Assembly: GCA_041168905.1 (NCBI GenBank)
Contig: JBEEJZ010000074.1
Span: 1 to 64,000, forward strand
Length of the DNA: 64,000 nucleotides
Reading direction: 5' to 3'
Source: JBEEJZ01 sp041168905
GTDB lineage: Bacteria; Pseudomonadota; Gammaproteobacteria; Burkholderiales; Burkholderiaceae_C
The notes below the pieces were generated by a model that was given only the letters and a program-made list of their open reading frames with translations, was not told the DNA's origin and did not search any database. The position numbers and the translations under genes are program-made. Below, piece after piece: positions 34,633 through 42,876 of this stretch. The first letter of the stretch is position 1. Each line of letters begins with the position of its first letter.

Positions 34633-35514
34633 ATGAGTTCAACGACACACGGCACAACGCCCTACTATTTTGTCCCCGGTCCGTCGCGCCACCCTGTTTT
34701 TGCAGCGATTGGCCTGTTTTTTGTGATTCTGGGCGCCGGCCAGTGGATCAATGGTGAGGCGTGGGGTAAGTACTCTCTGATATTTGGTTTGTTGTGGTGG
34801 TTAGGCGTGCTGTATCAATGGTTCAGTGAGGCCGTGTCTGAGAGCGAGGGTGGCCAATATGGACGGAAGATCGATCTCTCGTTCCGTTGGAGCATGAGCT
34901 GGTTCATCTTCTCTGAGGTGATGTTTTTCGGTGCATTTTTCACTGCGCTCTGGTGGGCCCGTTCGCATTCGGTGCCTGCCTTGGGTAGCCTGGACAATGC
35001 GCTCCTCTGGCCAGACTTCAAGGCCGTGTGGCCCAGCCTGGCAGCCGGTATGACTGCATCGCCAGCCGGCATCGTTGAGCCGTTCACTACCATGACACCG
35101 TTCTGGCTGCCCACGATCAACACTGCTCTGTTGCTGACTTCTGGCGTGACCTTGACGATTGCTCACCATGCGATGCAACACGGCGATCGAAGCAAGACTA
35201 TCAAATTCATGTGGGCGACTGTCCTGCTGGGCGTGGTGTTCCTGTTTGTGCAGGGCTATGAGTACTACCATGCCTACGCAGAGCTCAACCTGAAGCTGTC
35301 GTCTGGCATCTACGGTTCGACCTTTTTCATGCTGACTGGTTTTCACGGATTCCACGTCTTTGTTGGCATGTTGATGCTGCTGTTCATTACCTTGCGTTTG
35401 CAAAAGGGCCATTTCTCAGCAGAACGTCATTTTGGTTTTGAGGGTGCAGCCTGGTACTGGCACTTTGTGGACGTTGTGTGGCTGGGTCTGTACATCCTCG
35501 TCTATTGGATGTAA
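34633..35514 (+). CDS. ctaE: Cytochrome c oxidase subunit III
   Basis: Subunit III (293 residues, seven transmembrane helices) of the aa3 oxidase. Recognised by YYFVPGPSRHPVFA at the start, WSMSWFIFSEVMFFGAFF, and the C-terminal GFHGFHVFVGMLML and WYWHFVDVVWLGLYILVYW. ATG 34633 follows a GGAG sequence. A strong terminator follows at 35533. Confidence 0.96.
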   Translation: MSSTTHGTTPYYFVPGPSRHPVFAAIGLFFVILGAGQWINGEAWGKYSLIFGLLWWLGVLYQWFSEAVSESEGGQYGRKIDLSFRWSMSWFIFSEVMFFGAFFTALWWARSHSVPALGSLDNALLWPDFKAVWPSLAAGMTASPAGIVEPFTTMTPFWLPTINTALLLTSGVTLTIAHHAMQHGDRSKTIKFMWATVLLGVVFLFVQGYEYYHAYAELNLKLSSGIYGSTFFMLTGFHGFHVFVGMLMLLFITLRLQKGHFSAERHFGFEGAAWYWHFVDVVWLGLYILVYWM

Positions 35515-35532
35515 TTCACTCAGCCCGACAGG

Positions 35533-35560
35533 AAAAAGGCACCCAAGGGTGCCTTTTTTA
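35533..35560. terminator. Intrinsic terminator after ctaE
   Basis: AAAAAGGCACCC, a 2-base gap and GGGTGCCTTTTTT form a 12-bp stem with a T run on the plus strand. The matching A run makes it usable on the minus strand too, where the DUF2909-like gene ends at 35591. Confidence 0.85.
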
Positions 35561-35590
35561 ATCCTGGAATGACCATCTGCTCGAGTCTGT

Positions 35591-35812
35591 CTAGGCACCT
35601 CGTGGGATGCCAGTGGGTTGTATCCAACCTAACTTCCAGGAAATCAAAATGCACAAGAACACCAATATTGAAAAGCCGACGCGCAGGGCAAGTGCCTTGA
35701 ACATCTTGTTGGTTTTAGGTTGGGTGCCGGTGCCATCTTTCAGCATGTACCAAAGAGCGAAACCCAGGCTACAAACAATAGCTGCAAAAGCAATGGTGAC
35801 GATGATTTTCAT
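35591..35812 (-). CDS. Twin-transmembrane DUF2909-like protein
   Basis: A 73-residue protein with two transmembrane helices (about residues 2-22 and 43-61) separated by a short basic loop (KDGTGTQPKTNK). This is the layout of the DUF2909/twin-transmembrane family found inside betaproteobacterial cox loci. It is on the strand opposite to its neighbours. ATG 35812 is only 15 bases from the divergent surf1 start. Function unknown. Confidence 0.82.
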   Translation of the reverse strand: MKIIVTIAFAAIVCSLGFALWYMLKDGTGTQPKTNKMFKALALRVGFSILVFLCILISWKLGWIQPTGIPRGA

Positions 35813-35827
35813 AGACAGGATTATCCG

Positions 35828-36544
35828 GTGAACCAGGTACGTCGCCTGTGGCTGGTCTCTATTGCAGCCTCTGTGGTGCTTGTCGGTACCGTGCTGCTGG
35901 GGCGTTGGCAACTACAGCGAGCTTCGATGAAGGAGCAACTCGCCGAGCAGTCGGAGTTGTGTCAGACGATGCCTGCATTAAGCATCCAGGACCTGTCGGT
36001 AATGTCTCTCGACGCAGTCTGTGATCAGCGCAAGGTAACACTTACCGGTCAATGGGTGGCTGCAAAAACGGTGTATCTGGATAACAGGCAAATGAATGGG
36101 CGTCCGGGTTTCTTTGTGGTGACGCCATTCACCCTGGACGGCACACAGGACAGTATCCTGGTGCAAAGAGGATGGTTGCCGCGTAACTTTGTTGATCGTG
36201 TGCAGGTGCAAAAGATCGAGACGCCCAACGGCCAAATAGTGATACAGGGGCGCTTAGTCCCCCCTCCGTCCAAGCTTTATGAATTGGGTACAGCAGATGC
36301 TGGGCTGATCCGGCAAAATCTGGACTTGGCTTCCTTTGCGGCGGAAACGGGATTGAAGCTGCTGGATAAAAGTGTTCAGCAGACCGGTGAGAGTACCGAA
36401 GGTCTGCAGCGCGATTGGCTGGTTGTTGCGAGTAGCGCCGACAAACATTACGGCTACGCATTTCAATGGTTTGGACTTAGCGGTCTGACCTTCATTCTTT
36501 ATGTCTGGTTTCAAATTGTCAGATTCCGAGCGAAAAAACAATGA
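35828..36544 (+). CDS. SURF1 family cytochrome oxidase assembly protein
   Basis: Inner-membrane protein (238 residues) that assists haem a insertion into subunit I. It has two terminal transmembrane helices, the motif GRWQLQRASMKEQL after the first, LTGQW in the middle, VQRGWLPRN, and the C-terminal YAFQWFGLSGLTFILYVWF. GTG 35828 follows AGGA at about 7 bases; the longer upstream frame overlaps the divergent gene and lacks similarity. Confidence 0.9.
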   Translation: MNQVRRLWLVSIAASVVLVGTVLLGRWQLQRASMKEQLAEQSELCQTMPALSIQDLSVMSLDAVCDQRKVTLTGQWVAAKTVYLDNRQMNGRPGFFVVTPFTLDGTQDSILVQRGWLPRNFVDRVQVQKIETPNGQIVIQGRLVPPPSKLYELGTADAGLIRQNLDLASFAAETGLKLLDKSVQQTGESTEGLQRDWLVVASSADKHYGYAFQWFGLSGLTFILYVWFQIVRFRAKKQ

Positions 36545-37208
36545 TCAACCCTTGAGCCTGACGGTTCATGCCATGCCAAGCCCGCAAGACTCTGTCGCGG
36601 GAGATGAACGTCGAACGCTCAGTGGGCGCCGGAAGATGTTGCTTGTCTTGCTGGTGTGCGCGGCACCCGTCGTTGCCTCCTACTTCACTTACTATGTGGT
36701 GAGGCCAGACTCGGCGCGTAGTTTTGGGACATTGATCGATCCGCAACGGACCACGCCAGACATCGTCGCCACCACCCCACAAGGACAAGCATTTAACCTG
36801 CGCCAGCTGAAGGGGCAATGGTTGATCGTTAGCGTAGCGGGTGGTGCTTGCAATGCCTCATGTGAGCAAAACCTGTATTTGCAGCGACAACTGCGGGAGG
36901 TCTTGGGCAAGGAAAAGGACCGTGTTGAACGGGTATGGCTCGTTGACGACGCTGCTGTACTGCCAGAGAAGATTGCGCCCGGACTCCAAAATGCGACGGT
37001 ATTGCGCGTTCAACGTGCGGAGCTGGAGCAGTGGCTGAAGCCCGCTTCGGGCCAGCAACTGTCGGATCACCTTTACGTCGTGGACCCCATGGGCAACTGG
37101 ATGATGCGCTTCCCCGCCCATTTGACAACAGAGGGCGCTGCCAAGGCCAAGCGGGATCTGGAGCGTTTGCTCAGAGCTTCCGCCTCTTGGGATCAGGCGG
37201 GCCGCTAG
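36501..37208 (+). CDS. Membrane-anchored SCO-like thioredoxin-fold protein
   Basis: A protein of up to 235 residues with one N-terminal transmembrane helix (MLLVLLVCAAPVVASYFTYY) and a periplasmic thioredoxin-like domain. The CNASC pair (Cys117, Cys121) lies where SCO proteins have CPDVC, and His190 in SDHLYVVDP is near the position of the SCO copper-ligand histidine. A role as a second copper or thiol chaperone for the oxidase is inferred. The start is uncertain: ATG 36501 lies inside surf1, while ATG 36573 begins after it and has no better ribosome-binding site. Confidence 0.7.
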   Translation: MSGFKLSDSERKNNDQPLSLTVHAMPSPQDSVAGDERRTLSGRRKMLLVLLVCAAPVVASYFTYYVVRPDSARSFGTLIDPQRTTPDIVATTPQGQAFNLRQLKGQWLIVSVAGGACNASCEQNLYLQRQLREVLGKEKDRVERVWLVDDAAVLPEKIAPGLQNATVLRVQRAELEQWLKPASGQQLSDHLYVVDPMGNWMMRFPAHLTTEGAAKAKRDLERLLRASASWDQAGR

Positions 37209-37236
37209 TGCCGGGCATGACATCGGCACAGACAAG

Positions 37237-38451
37237 ATGAACACTCCCGACCTTTACAACCTATCACCTCTGGCCATGGTTATGCTGGCGGGATTGGTGA
37301 TCGCCATCGTGCCATTGGTCTGGGTGTGGTGGAGGCATCGTGGCCAAGGTGCGGCCAGTCTGTCGCACGGTTTGGCCGTTCTCACCCTGTTTTTAACCTT
37401 CGACCTGGTGTTGTTTGGCGCCTTTACCCGATTGACGGACTCGGGCCTGGGCTGTCCAGACTGGCCTGGGTGCTACGGAAGTGCCAGTCCGCTAGGGGCC
37501 GCATCGCCGATTGCAGCGGCACAGGCCGCGCTGCCCAGCGGACCTGTCACATATGGCAAGGCCTGGATAGAGATGGTTCATCGATACTTGGCGACTGCTG
37601 TCGGGGTCTTGATATTGTTTCAGGCCATCCGTAGCTGGTATTTGTATCGCCAAGGTCGGCGTGCGGGCGGTGCTTGGGCCGCGCCCTTGTTCAGCCCTTG
37701 GTGGTCAACCCTGACTTTGATCTGGGTTTGTCTGCAAGGCGCTTTTGGCGCACTGACTGTGACCATGAAGTTGTTCCCCGCCATTGTGACGTTACATCTT
37801 TTGGGCGGCATCGTTCTTTTGATGTTGCTGGCTGTTCAAGTGGCGCAGGGTGAGCAATCTAGGCAGGTGAGCCCGGCCACTGCCAAGTTCGTTGGGGTTG
37901 GGCGAGGACTGCGCTTCGGGCTTATGGCTGGCTTGGGCCTGCTGACCGTGCAAATTGCACTTGGTGGTTGGGTCAGTACCAACTATGCCGTATTGGCCTG
38001 TGCTGAATTTCCGACTTGTCAAGGGGGCTGGTGGCCGCCGATGAACGTGTCTCAGGGCTTCGAGATCTGGCGTCCTTTGGGGATGACCTCCCAAGGCGAA
38101 ATCATCAGTTTTGCAGCCCTGACCGCCATCCACTGGGTGCATCGCTTGATGGCACTGGTGGTTTTTGCTGCCTTGGGTGCGCTCACTTATCGATTGCGCT
38201 CGTATGCTGACCTTAAAACGACGGCACGTTGGCTGGCTCTACTGCTCTTGCTGCAATTCGCTACCGGCGTAAGCAATGTGGTATTCGAATGGCCTTTGTT
38301 GGCCGCTGTTTTACATACAGGCGGTGCAGCTGCCTTGTGTGTCGTTTTGACTTTGGCACTGACTCGGCTGATGCTCGCCACTGCGGCATTTGACCGAGCG
38401 TCCAGCACAAGCGTGTTGAAGTCGTCCAGCTCTGAAAATAGGCCCGTATGA
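37237..38451 (+). CDS. ctaA: Haem A synthase CtaA/COX15
   Basis: Converts haem O to haem A by oxidising the C8 methyl group. The 404-residue membrane protein has eight predicted helices and the typical LTDSGLGCPDWPGCYG motif with its cysteine pair, plus conserved histidines in VHRYLATAVG and HWVHRLMALV. The second-half CAEFPTCQG cysteines are also present. Its stop overlaps the ctaB start (ATGA). Confidence 0.95.
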   Translation: MNTPDLYNLSPLAMVMLAGLVIAIVPLVWVWWRHRGQGAASLSHGLAVLTLFLTFDLVLFGAFTRLTDSGLGCPDWPGCYGSASPLGAASPIAAAQAALPSGPVTYGKAWIEMVHRYLATAVGVLILFQAIRSWYLYRQGRRAGGAWAAPLFSPWWSTLTLIWVCLQGAFGALTVTMKLFPAIVTLHLLGGIVLLMLLAVQVAQGEQSRQVSPATAKFVGVGRGLRFGLMAGLGLLTVQIALGGWVSTNYAVLACAEFPTCQGGWWPPMNVSQGFEIWRPLGMTSQGEIISFAALTAIHWVHRLMALVVFAALGALTYRLRSYADLKTTARWLALLLLLQFATGVSNVVFEWPLLAAVLHTGGAAALCVVLTLALTRLMLATAAFDRASSTSVLKSSSSENRPV

Positions 38452-39365
38452 GTACGCCCACACCAAGCTCCCTGCCCACGGCGGGGGAAGTTCCTCTGTC
38501 AGTCTTCAGGCAATACAACGCCTTGACGAAGCCCCGGGTGATTCAGCTGATCGTGTTTTGTGCGCTGATTGGCATGGTGTTGGCCGTGCCTGGTGTGCCT
38601 ACATGGGGCGAGGTGCGGATCGCTACGGTCGCATGCCTGGGTATTTGGCTGGTAGCCGGCGCTGCGGCAGCTTTCAATTGCATCGTCGAGCAAGGAATAG
38701 ACGCCCGGATGAAGCGCACCGCTTGGCGCCCCACCGCCAAAGGGCAACTCGGCAACCAGCAAACCTTGTTGTTCTCGGCAGTTTTGTGTGCCATCGGCTC
38801 AGCGCTGCTTTATATCTGGGTGAACCCACTCACCATGTGGCTGACTTTCGCCACTTTCGTGGGCTATGCAGTGATCTATACCGTGGTTCTGAAGCCGCGA
38901 ACGCCACAAAATATCGTCATCGGCGGTGCCTCAGGTGCCATGCCTCCTGTTTTGGGCTGGGCGGCCATGCGCGGCGATGTCGGGCCAGAGGCCCTGATAC
39001 TTTTTCTGATCATCTTCTTGTGGACGCCGCCTCATTTTTGGGCACTGGCGCTTTACAGGGTGGAGGACTACCGCAAGTCCGGCCTACCTATGCTGCCGGT
39101 CACCCACGGTAGTGAGTTCACCCGCTTGCACATTCTTCTTTACACCCTGGTTCTTTTCGCTGCCTGTCTGCTGCCATTTATCTACGGCATGAGTTCCTGG
39201 TTGTATCTGGTGGTTGCGGTGGTGTTGAGCATTGGTTTTTGCGCCTATGCGGTGGCGCTGTTGCGCAACTACTCTGATGAATTGGCGCGTCGTACCTTTC
39301 GCTTCTCCTTGATTCATCTGAGCGTGCTTTTTGCCGCGCTGTTGCTGGATCATTACATCTACTGA
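38448..39365 (+). CDS. ctaB: Protohaem IX farnesyltransferase CtaB (haem O synthase)
   Basis: UbiA-type prenyltransferase (305 residues, about nine transmembrane helices) that adds farnesyl to haem B for haem O. The aspartate-rich substrate motif NCIVEQGIDARMKRT and second motif YRVEDYRKSGLPMLP are visible, as is the N-terminal ALTKPRVIQLIVFCAL. It overlaps ctaA and is followed by the SCO gene. Confidence 0.96.
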   Translation: MSTPTPSSLPTAGEVPLSVFRQYNALTKPRVIQLIVFCALIGMVLAVPGVPTWGEVRIATVACLGIWLVAGAAAAFNCIVEQGIDARMKRTAWRPTAKGQLGNQQTLLFSAVLCAIGSALLYIWVNPLTMWLTFATFVGYAVIYTVVLKPRTPQNIVIGGASGAMPPVLGWAAMRGDVGPEALILFLIIFLWTPPHFWALALYRVEDYRKSGLPMLPVTHGSEFTRLHILLYTLVLFAACLLPFIYGMSSWLYLVVAVVLSIGFCAYAVALLRNYSDELARRTFRFSLIHLSVLFAALLLDHYIY

Positions 39366-39375
39366 GGCCGCGCGC

Positions 39376-39999
39376 ATGTTGATCACGAAATCTCTCCTCG
39401 GCCCCTGGTATCGCATGTTGCGGGTGCTGCTGTGTGCCAGCATGTGCGCTGCCTTGCTGGCCTGCAGCGACAAGGGGCCTGCATTCACGTCCATCGACGT
39501 GACCGGAGCGGACTACGCCAAGGATTTTTCCTTACTGGACCAGAATGGGCAGCAAAGGTCACTGAAAGATTTCAAGGGCAAGGTCGTGGTCGTGTTTTTT
39601 GGTTACACGCAGTGCCCCGATGTTTGCCCGACAACCCTGGCTGAGCTCGTTGAGGTCAAGCGCTTGTTGGGAGCAGATGGCACCAAACTTCAGCCGCTGT
39701 TCATCACGGTGGATCCCGAGCGTGATCAGTCTGACATGCTCAAGAATTACATGACGAACTTCGACGCCAGCTTTTTAGCCTTGCGACCTACGCCGGAACA
39801 GTTGCTTGCCTTGACGAAGGACTACAAGATGTACTTCAAGAAGGTGGAAGGCAAAACCCCGACCAGCTACACCATGGACCACTCAGCCGGTAGCTACGTG
39901 TACGACACTCAGGGCCGGCTGCGTCTGTATACCCGCTACGGTAGCGGTGCAGCGCCATTGGCGGCGGATATCAAAAAACTGTTGGCCACCACGCCGTGA
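39376..39999 (+). CDS. SCO1/SenC copper chaperone lipoprotein
   Basis: Periplasmic copper chaperone for the CuA site of subunit II. The 207-residue protein has a lipoprotein signal (lipobox LLAC at about residue 30), a thioredoxin fold with the copper-binding CPDVC (Cys80, Cys84) and the third ligand His169 in YTMDHSAG. The frame extends 15 codons upstream into ctaB, but ATG 39376 fits the signal peptide. It is the last gene of the cox locus. Confidence 0.92.
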   Translation: MLITKSLLGPWYRMLRVLLCASMCAALLACSDKGPAFTSIDVTGADYAKDFSLLDQNGQQRSLKDFKGKVVVVFFGYTQCPDVCPTTLAELVEVKRLLGADGTKLQPLFITVDPERDQSDMLKNYMTNFDASFLALRPTPEQLLALTKDYKMYFKKVEGKTPTSYTMDHSAGSYVYDTQGRLRLYTRYGSGAAPLAADIKKLLATTP

Positions 40000-40050
40000 G
40001 GTGCGCAGGGCCGAAACGCCCAGGTCGGTGACGACTAGGGCGCGCCCTGG

Positions 40051-40992
40051 TCAGGCGAACTCGACGAGCGCCTTTTTCATCTTCTTCATCGCAGCCGCCT
40101 CGATTTGACGGATGCGCTCGGCGCTGACGCCGTACTCGGCCGCTAGGTCGTGCAGGGTCATGCCGCCCGAGCTGTCGTCGTTCACCTTCAGCCAGCGCTC
40201 TTCCACAATGCGGCGGCTCCTGGGGTCCAGGGTGTCGAGAGCAAGGCTGATGCCTTCGGTGGCCATCACATCACGTTGGTGACTTTCTATCACTGACACG
40301 GGTTCATGGGTGGCGTCGGTCAGATAGGCAATAGGGCCGAAACTGTCTTCGCCATCGTCGGAGGGGCCCGGATCCAGCACCACATCACCGCCTGAAAGAC
40401 GGGTTTCCATTTCGATGACTTCCTCGCGCTTGACCTTCAACTCGGTGGCCATGGCGTCAATCTGCTCGTCGTTGAGCGTGTCGCGGTGCGTGCCCAGGTC
40501 GGCGGCAGCATCGTCAGCCTTGAAGCGTTGCTTCATCGAGCGCAGGTTGAAAAACAATTTGCGCTGAGCCTTGGTGGTTGCGACCTTGACCATGCGCCAG
40601 TTTTTCAGGATGTACTCGTGAATTTCTGCCTTGATCCAGTGCATGGCGTAGCTCACCAAACGCACTCCCTGCTCAGGGTCGAAACGTTTGACCGCCTTCA
40701 TCAGGCCAACATTGCCCTCCTGAATCAGGTCGCCATGGGGCAAGCCGTAGCCCAGATATTGGCGAGAAATGGACACCACCAGCCGCAAATGAGACATGAC
40801 GAGCTTTCCCGCTGCATCGATATCACTGTGGTCGCGGAACCGGCGCGCGTAGCCCTGCTCTTCCTCAAGCGTCAGCATCGGCAACCGATTTGCTGCCGAG
40901 ATATAGGCGTCCAGGTTGCCTAACGCCGGCACCATACCCCAAGGGTTGGCGACTGCCAGGGCGCCGCCAGAAACTCCAGTTTGATAAGACAT
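40051..40992 (-). CDS. rpoH: Heat-shock sigma factor RpoH (sigma-32)
   Basis: A 313-residue sigma-70-family factor. Region 2 includes GDLIQEGNVGLMKAVKRFDP and SYAMHWIKAEIHEYILKNW, followed by the RpoH box QRKLFFNLR that distinguishes sigma-32. Region 4 with its helix-turn-helix (LHDLAAEYGVSAERIRQIEA) is at the C terminus. ATG 40992 follows AGAGAGGAG. A perfect CIRCE operator lies 31 bases upstream, suggesting repression by HrcA. It converges with the SCO gene. Confidence 0.96.
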   Translation of the reverse strand: MSYQTGVSGGALAVANPWGMVPALGNLDAYISAANRLPMLTLEEEQGYARRFRDHSDIDAAGKLVMSHLRLVVSISRQYLGYGLPHGDLIQEGNVGLMKAVKRFDPEQGVRLVSYAMHWIKAEIHEYILKNWRMVKVATTKAQRKLFFNLRSMKQRFKADDAAADLGTHRDTLNDEQIDAMATELKVKREEVIEMETRLSGGDVVLDPGPSDDGEDSFGPIAYLTDATHEPVSVIESHQRDVMATEGISLALDTLDPRSRRIVEERWLKVNDDSSGGMTLHDLAAEYGVSAERIRQIEAAAMKKMKKALVEFA

Positions 40993-41022
40993 ACCAGAAC
41001 TCCTCTCTCTAATAAGGGAATG

Positions 41023-41049
41023 TTAGCACTCCTGTGTGGAGAGTGCTAA
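41023..41049 (-). promoter_or_regulatory. CIRCE element (HrcA operator) upstream of rpoH
   Basis: TTAGCACTC, nine bases, GAGTGCTAA match the CIRCE consensus without mismatch. On the minus strand its arms overlap a candidate promoter with -35 TTAGCA and -10 TAACAT, spacing 18, leading into rpoH. HrcA binding here would tie sigma-32 synthesis to the HrcA/GroE system. hrcA is not in this window. Confidence 0.88.
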
Positions 41050-41085
41050 CGATCAGTCCAAAAGCCTTGTGACAAGTTGTGAGTG

Positions 41086-41667
41086 TTACCGCAAGGCACG
41101 TTGCGTGGCCAATTCCCCGCCCGATTGGAATGGCCCCAGGGGATTGACTTGCTGCTCGACAAAGTCCACATGTGGCTCACCGCTGCTGTTGCGCAGCAGC
41201 ACGACACCATTGCGCACAACGATGAGTCCCTGAAAGCGCCAGCCCGTGCTGTGCGCGGTACGGCGAATGTTGAAGAAGTCCAGCAAAAAATTGCCGACGC
41301 GGCGCCTGTCCTCGCGTGAATAACGAAACTCATAGGCTCGGCACCTCATTTGAGCCAGGATGCAGTCGCGCACTGCTGAGTCCAGTGCTTCCATGGGAAC
41401 GCCAGAATTGGGTGCCAACCGGCTGATCACCTCGGGGTAGGGGATGATGGTGACGTTGGCAGTGGTCACGGGGTCAAAACCCAGGGCTTTGATCTCCTCG
41501 AAGGTGGTCTGGTAGGGGATGATCTTCTCAAGCTGGACCCGGGCCTCCTCGAAACTGTCGAAAGGGGTGGGGGTGACGTTGCTGCCGCGTGGTAGCAGGT
41601 TGGCACAACCACCCAGGGCAAGACCCGCCAGCAGGCAAGCGATCCTGCGAGCGAGCAGGTACAGCAT
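41086..41667 (-). CDS. Putative lipoprotein, unknown function
   Basis: A 193-residue protein with a lipoprotein signal peptide (LLAGLALGGCAN, lipobox LGGC). The mature part has no recognised catalytic motif; it contains DSFEEARVQLEKIIPYQTTF and a conserved-looking AYEFRYSREDRRRVGNFLLD. ATG 41667 is preferred to a TTG two codons earlier. It is transcribed in the same direction as rpoH, upstream of the CIRCE element. Confidence 0.75.
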   Translation of the reverse strand: MLYLLARRIACLLAGLALGGCANLLPRGSNVTPTPFDSFEEARVQLEKIIPYQTTFEEIKALGFDPVTTANVTIIPYPEVISRLAPNSGVPMEALDSAVRDCILAQMRCRAYEFRYSREDRRRVGNFLLDFFNIRRTAHSTGWRFQGLIVVRNGVVLLRNSSGEPHVDFVEQQVNPLGPFQSGGELATQRALR

Positions 41668-41692
41668 GCGCAATTCAAAGCCGGGTGTCAGC

Positions 41693-42133
41693 TCATTCGC
41701 CGCGTACCACCATCACCGGCACGCTCGCGTGTTGCAGCACACGCTGGGTCACGCTGCCCAGTACCAACTTCTCCAGGCCATGGCGACCATGCGAGCCCAT
41801 GACGACCAGGTCTGCATGGGCCTTGCCGGCGCTCTCCAAAATACCTCGCCAGACGGTGTGGGACTCCACGACCTCGCCGTGGGTCTCTACGCCGGCAGAT
41901 GTGAGCTGTTCGCAGGCAACATGGATGGCCTTTTCTGCCTCTGCCTTGGCTGCCTTGCGGAAATCCTCCTGGCCATAGGGTATTTCTGCGTTCATGCCCA
42001 TCAAGGGATAGGGATCAACGAACGAGATCACGGAGACCTTGCTTTTGAAGGCTTTAGCCAGTGCTATGGCCTTGTCGATGGCGCGCAGCGACGTGGGAGA
42101 GCCGTCTACCGGCACGAGAATTTGGTCAAACAT
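41693..42133 (-). CDS. Universal stress protein (UspA family)
   Basis: A 146-residue Usp-domain protein starting MFDQILVPVDGSPTS with the ATP-binding type C-terminal motif VVMGSHGRHGLEKLVLGSVT (GxxG-x9-GS). ATG 42133 follows AGGA at about 7 bases; an extension of 25 codons lacks similarity. Members bind ATP and help survival under stress; the specific role is unknown. It lies 26 bases upstream of the lipoprotein gene in the same direction. Confidence 0.9.
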   Translation of the reverse strand: MFDQILVPVDGSPTSLRAIDKAIALAKAFKSKVSVISFVDPYPLMGMNAEIPYGQEDFRKAAKAEAEKAIHVACEQLTSAGVETHGEVVESHTVWRGILESAGKAHADLVVMGSHGRHGLEKLVLGSVTQRVLQHASVPVMVVRGE

Positions 42134-42234
42134 GTCAGTTCCTGCAGAAAGTGTTTCGGGAACTGCATTGGAAGGCCTGCCAGCAATGGCCCTCTTGAGC
42201 ACTCGCAAGTGTGTGACCCGTGGTGCCTGGACGT

Positions 42235-42873
42235 CTAACTATCCCCGTGCCCGCCTGGATGCGGCTGGGTACTCAGGGCCCGCCATGCCCAATGGATGCG
42301 CGTGGCGGTGGTGAGCAGGCACAGAGTCGCGAAAAGTGTGGCCAGCGTTGCAAAGTGATGGGGCCACAGGCACATGGCGGCAAAAAAGGCGAGTGTTTCA
42401 GTGGCCTCCGTTAGCCCGCCCAAAAAATAAAACGACTTGTCTGGGTACGCCAGGCTGGTCATCCCACGCTTGGCAGCAAGTGCGGCAAAGGCCAGAAAGC
42501 TCGATCCCGTGCCTATGAAACTGGCCAGTAAAAAGGCCGCTGCCAGTGCATGGTTTGCAGGGTCGACCCAGGCAAAAGCCAGCGGAATGCTGGCGTAAAA
42601 CAGAAAATCCAGGGCAATGTCCAAAAAACCACCCCGGTCAGTGGGCTTGCCCAAGCGGGCGACCGCGCCGTCCAGTGCATCGAACAGGCGCGAGACCAGC
42701 ATGGCTACCAAGCCCGCCAAAAATGCTCCGTTTGCGATGCAGAGTGCGGCGGCCAGGCCCAGCACAAATCCGCTCACCGTGAGTTGATCGGCACCGATGT
42801 GACACCGTACCAGCAAGCGTGCCAGTGCGTCTATGGCGGGCTTGATCAAGGCTGTCACGCGACGATCCAGCAT
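42235..42873 (-). CDS. CDP-alcohol phosphatidyltransferase (YnjF-like)
   Basis: A 212-residue membrane enzyme with the CDP-alcohol phosphatidyltransferase signature DG-x2-AR-x8-G-x3-D-x3-D, visible as DGAVAR...GGFLDIALD. It would transfer a phosphatidyl group from CDP-diacylglycerol to an alcohol acceptor that cannot be predicted. Its position after the ABC genes matches ynjF in Escherichia coli. It starts 3 bases after the stop of the ATPase gene. Confidence 0.88.
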   Translation of the reverse strand: MLDRRVTALIKPAIDALARLLVRCHIGADQLTVSGFVLGLAAALCIANGAFLAGLVAMLVSRLFDALDGAVARLGKPTDRGGFLDIALDFLFYASIPLAFAWVDPANHALAAAFLLASFIGTGSSFLAFAALAAKRGMTSLAYPDKSFYFLGGLTEATETLAFFAAMCLWPHHFATLATLFATLCLLTTATRIHWAWRALSTQPHPGGHGDS

Positions 42874-42876
42874 GGT

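Noticed and set aside
40037..40048. Palindrome AGGGCGCGCCCT between the SCO gene and rpoH as a terminator
   Set aside because: No loop and no T run on either strand; a GC-rich palindrome of this size can be chance.
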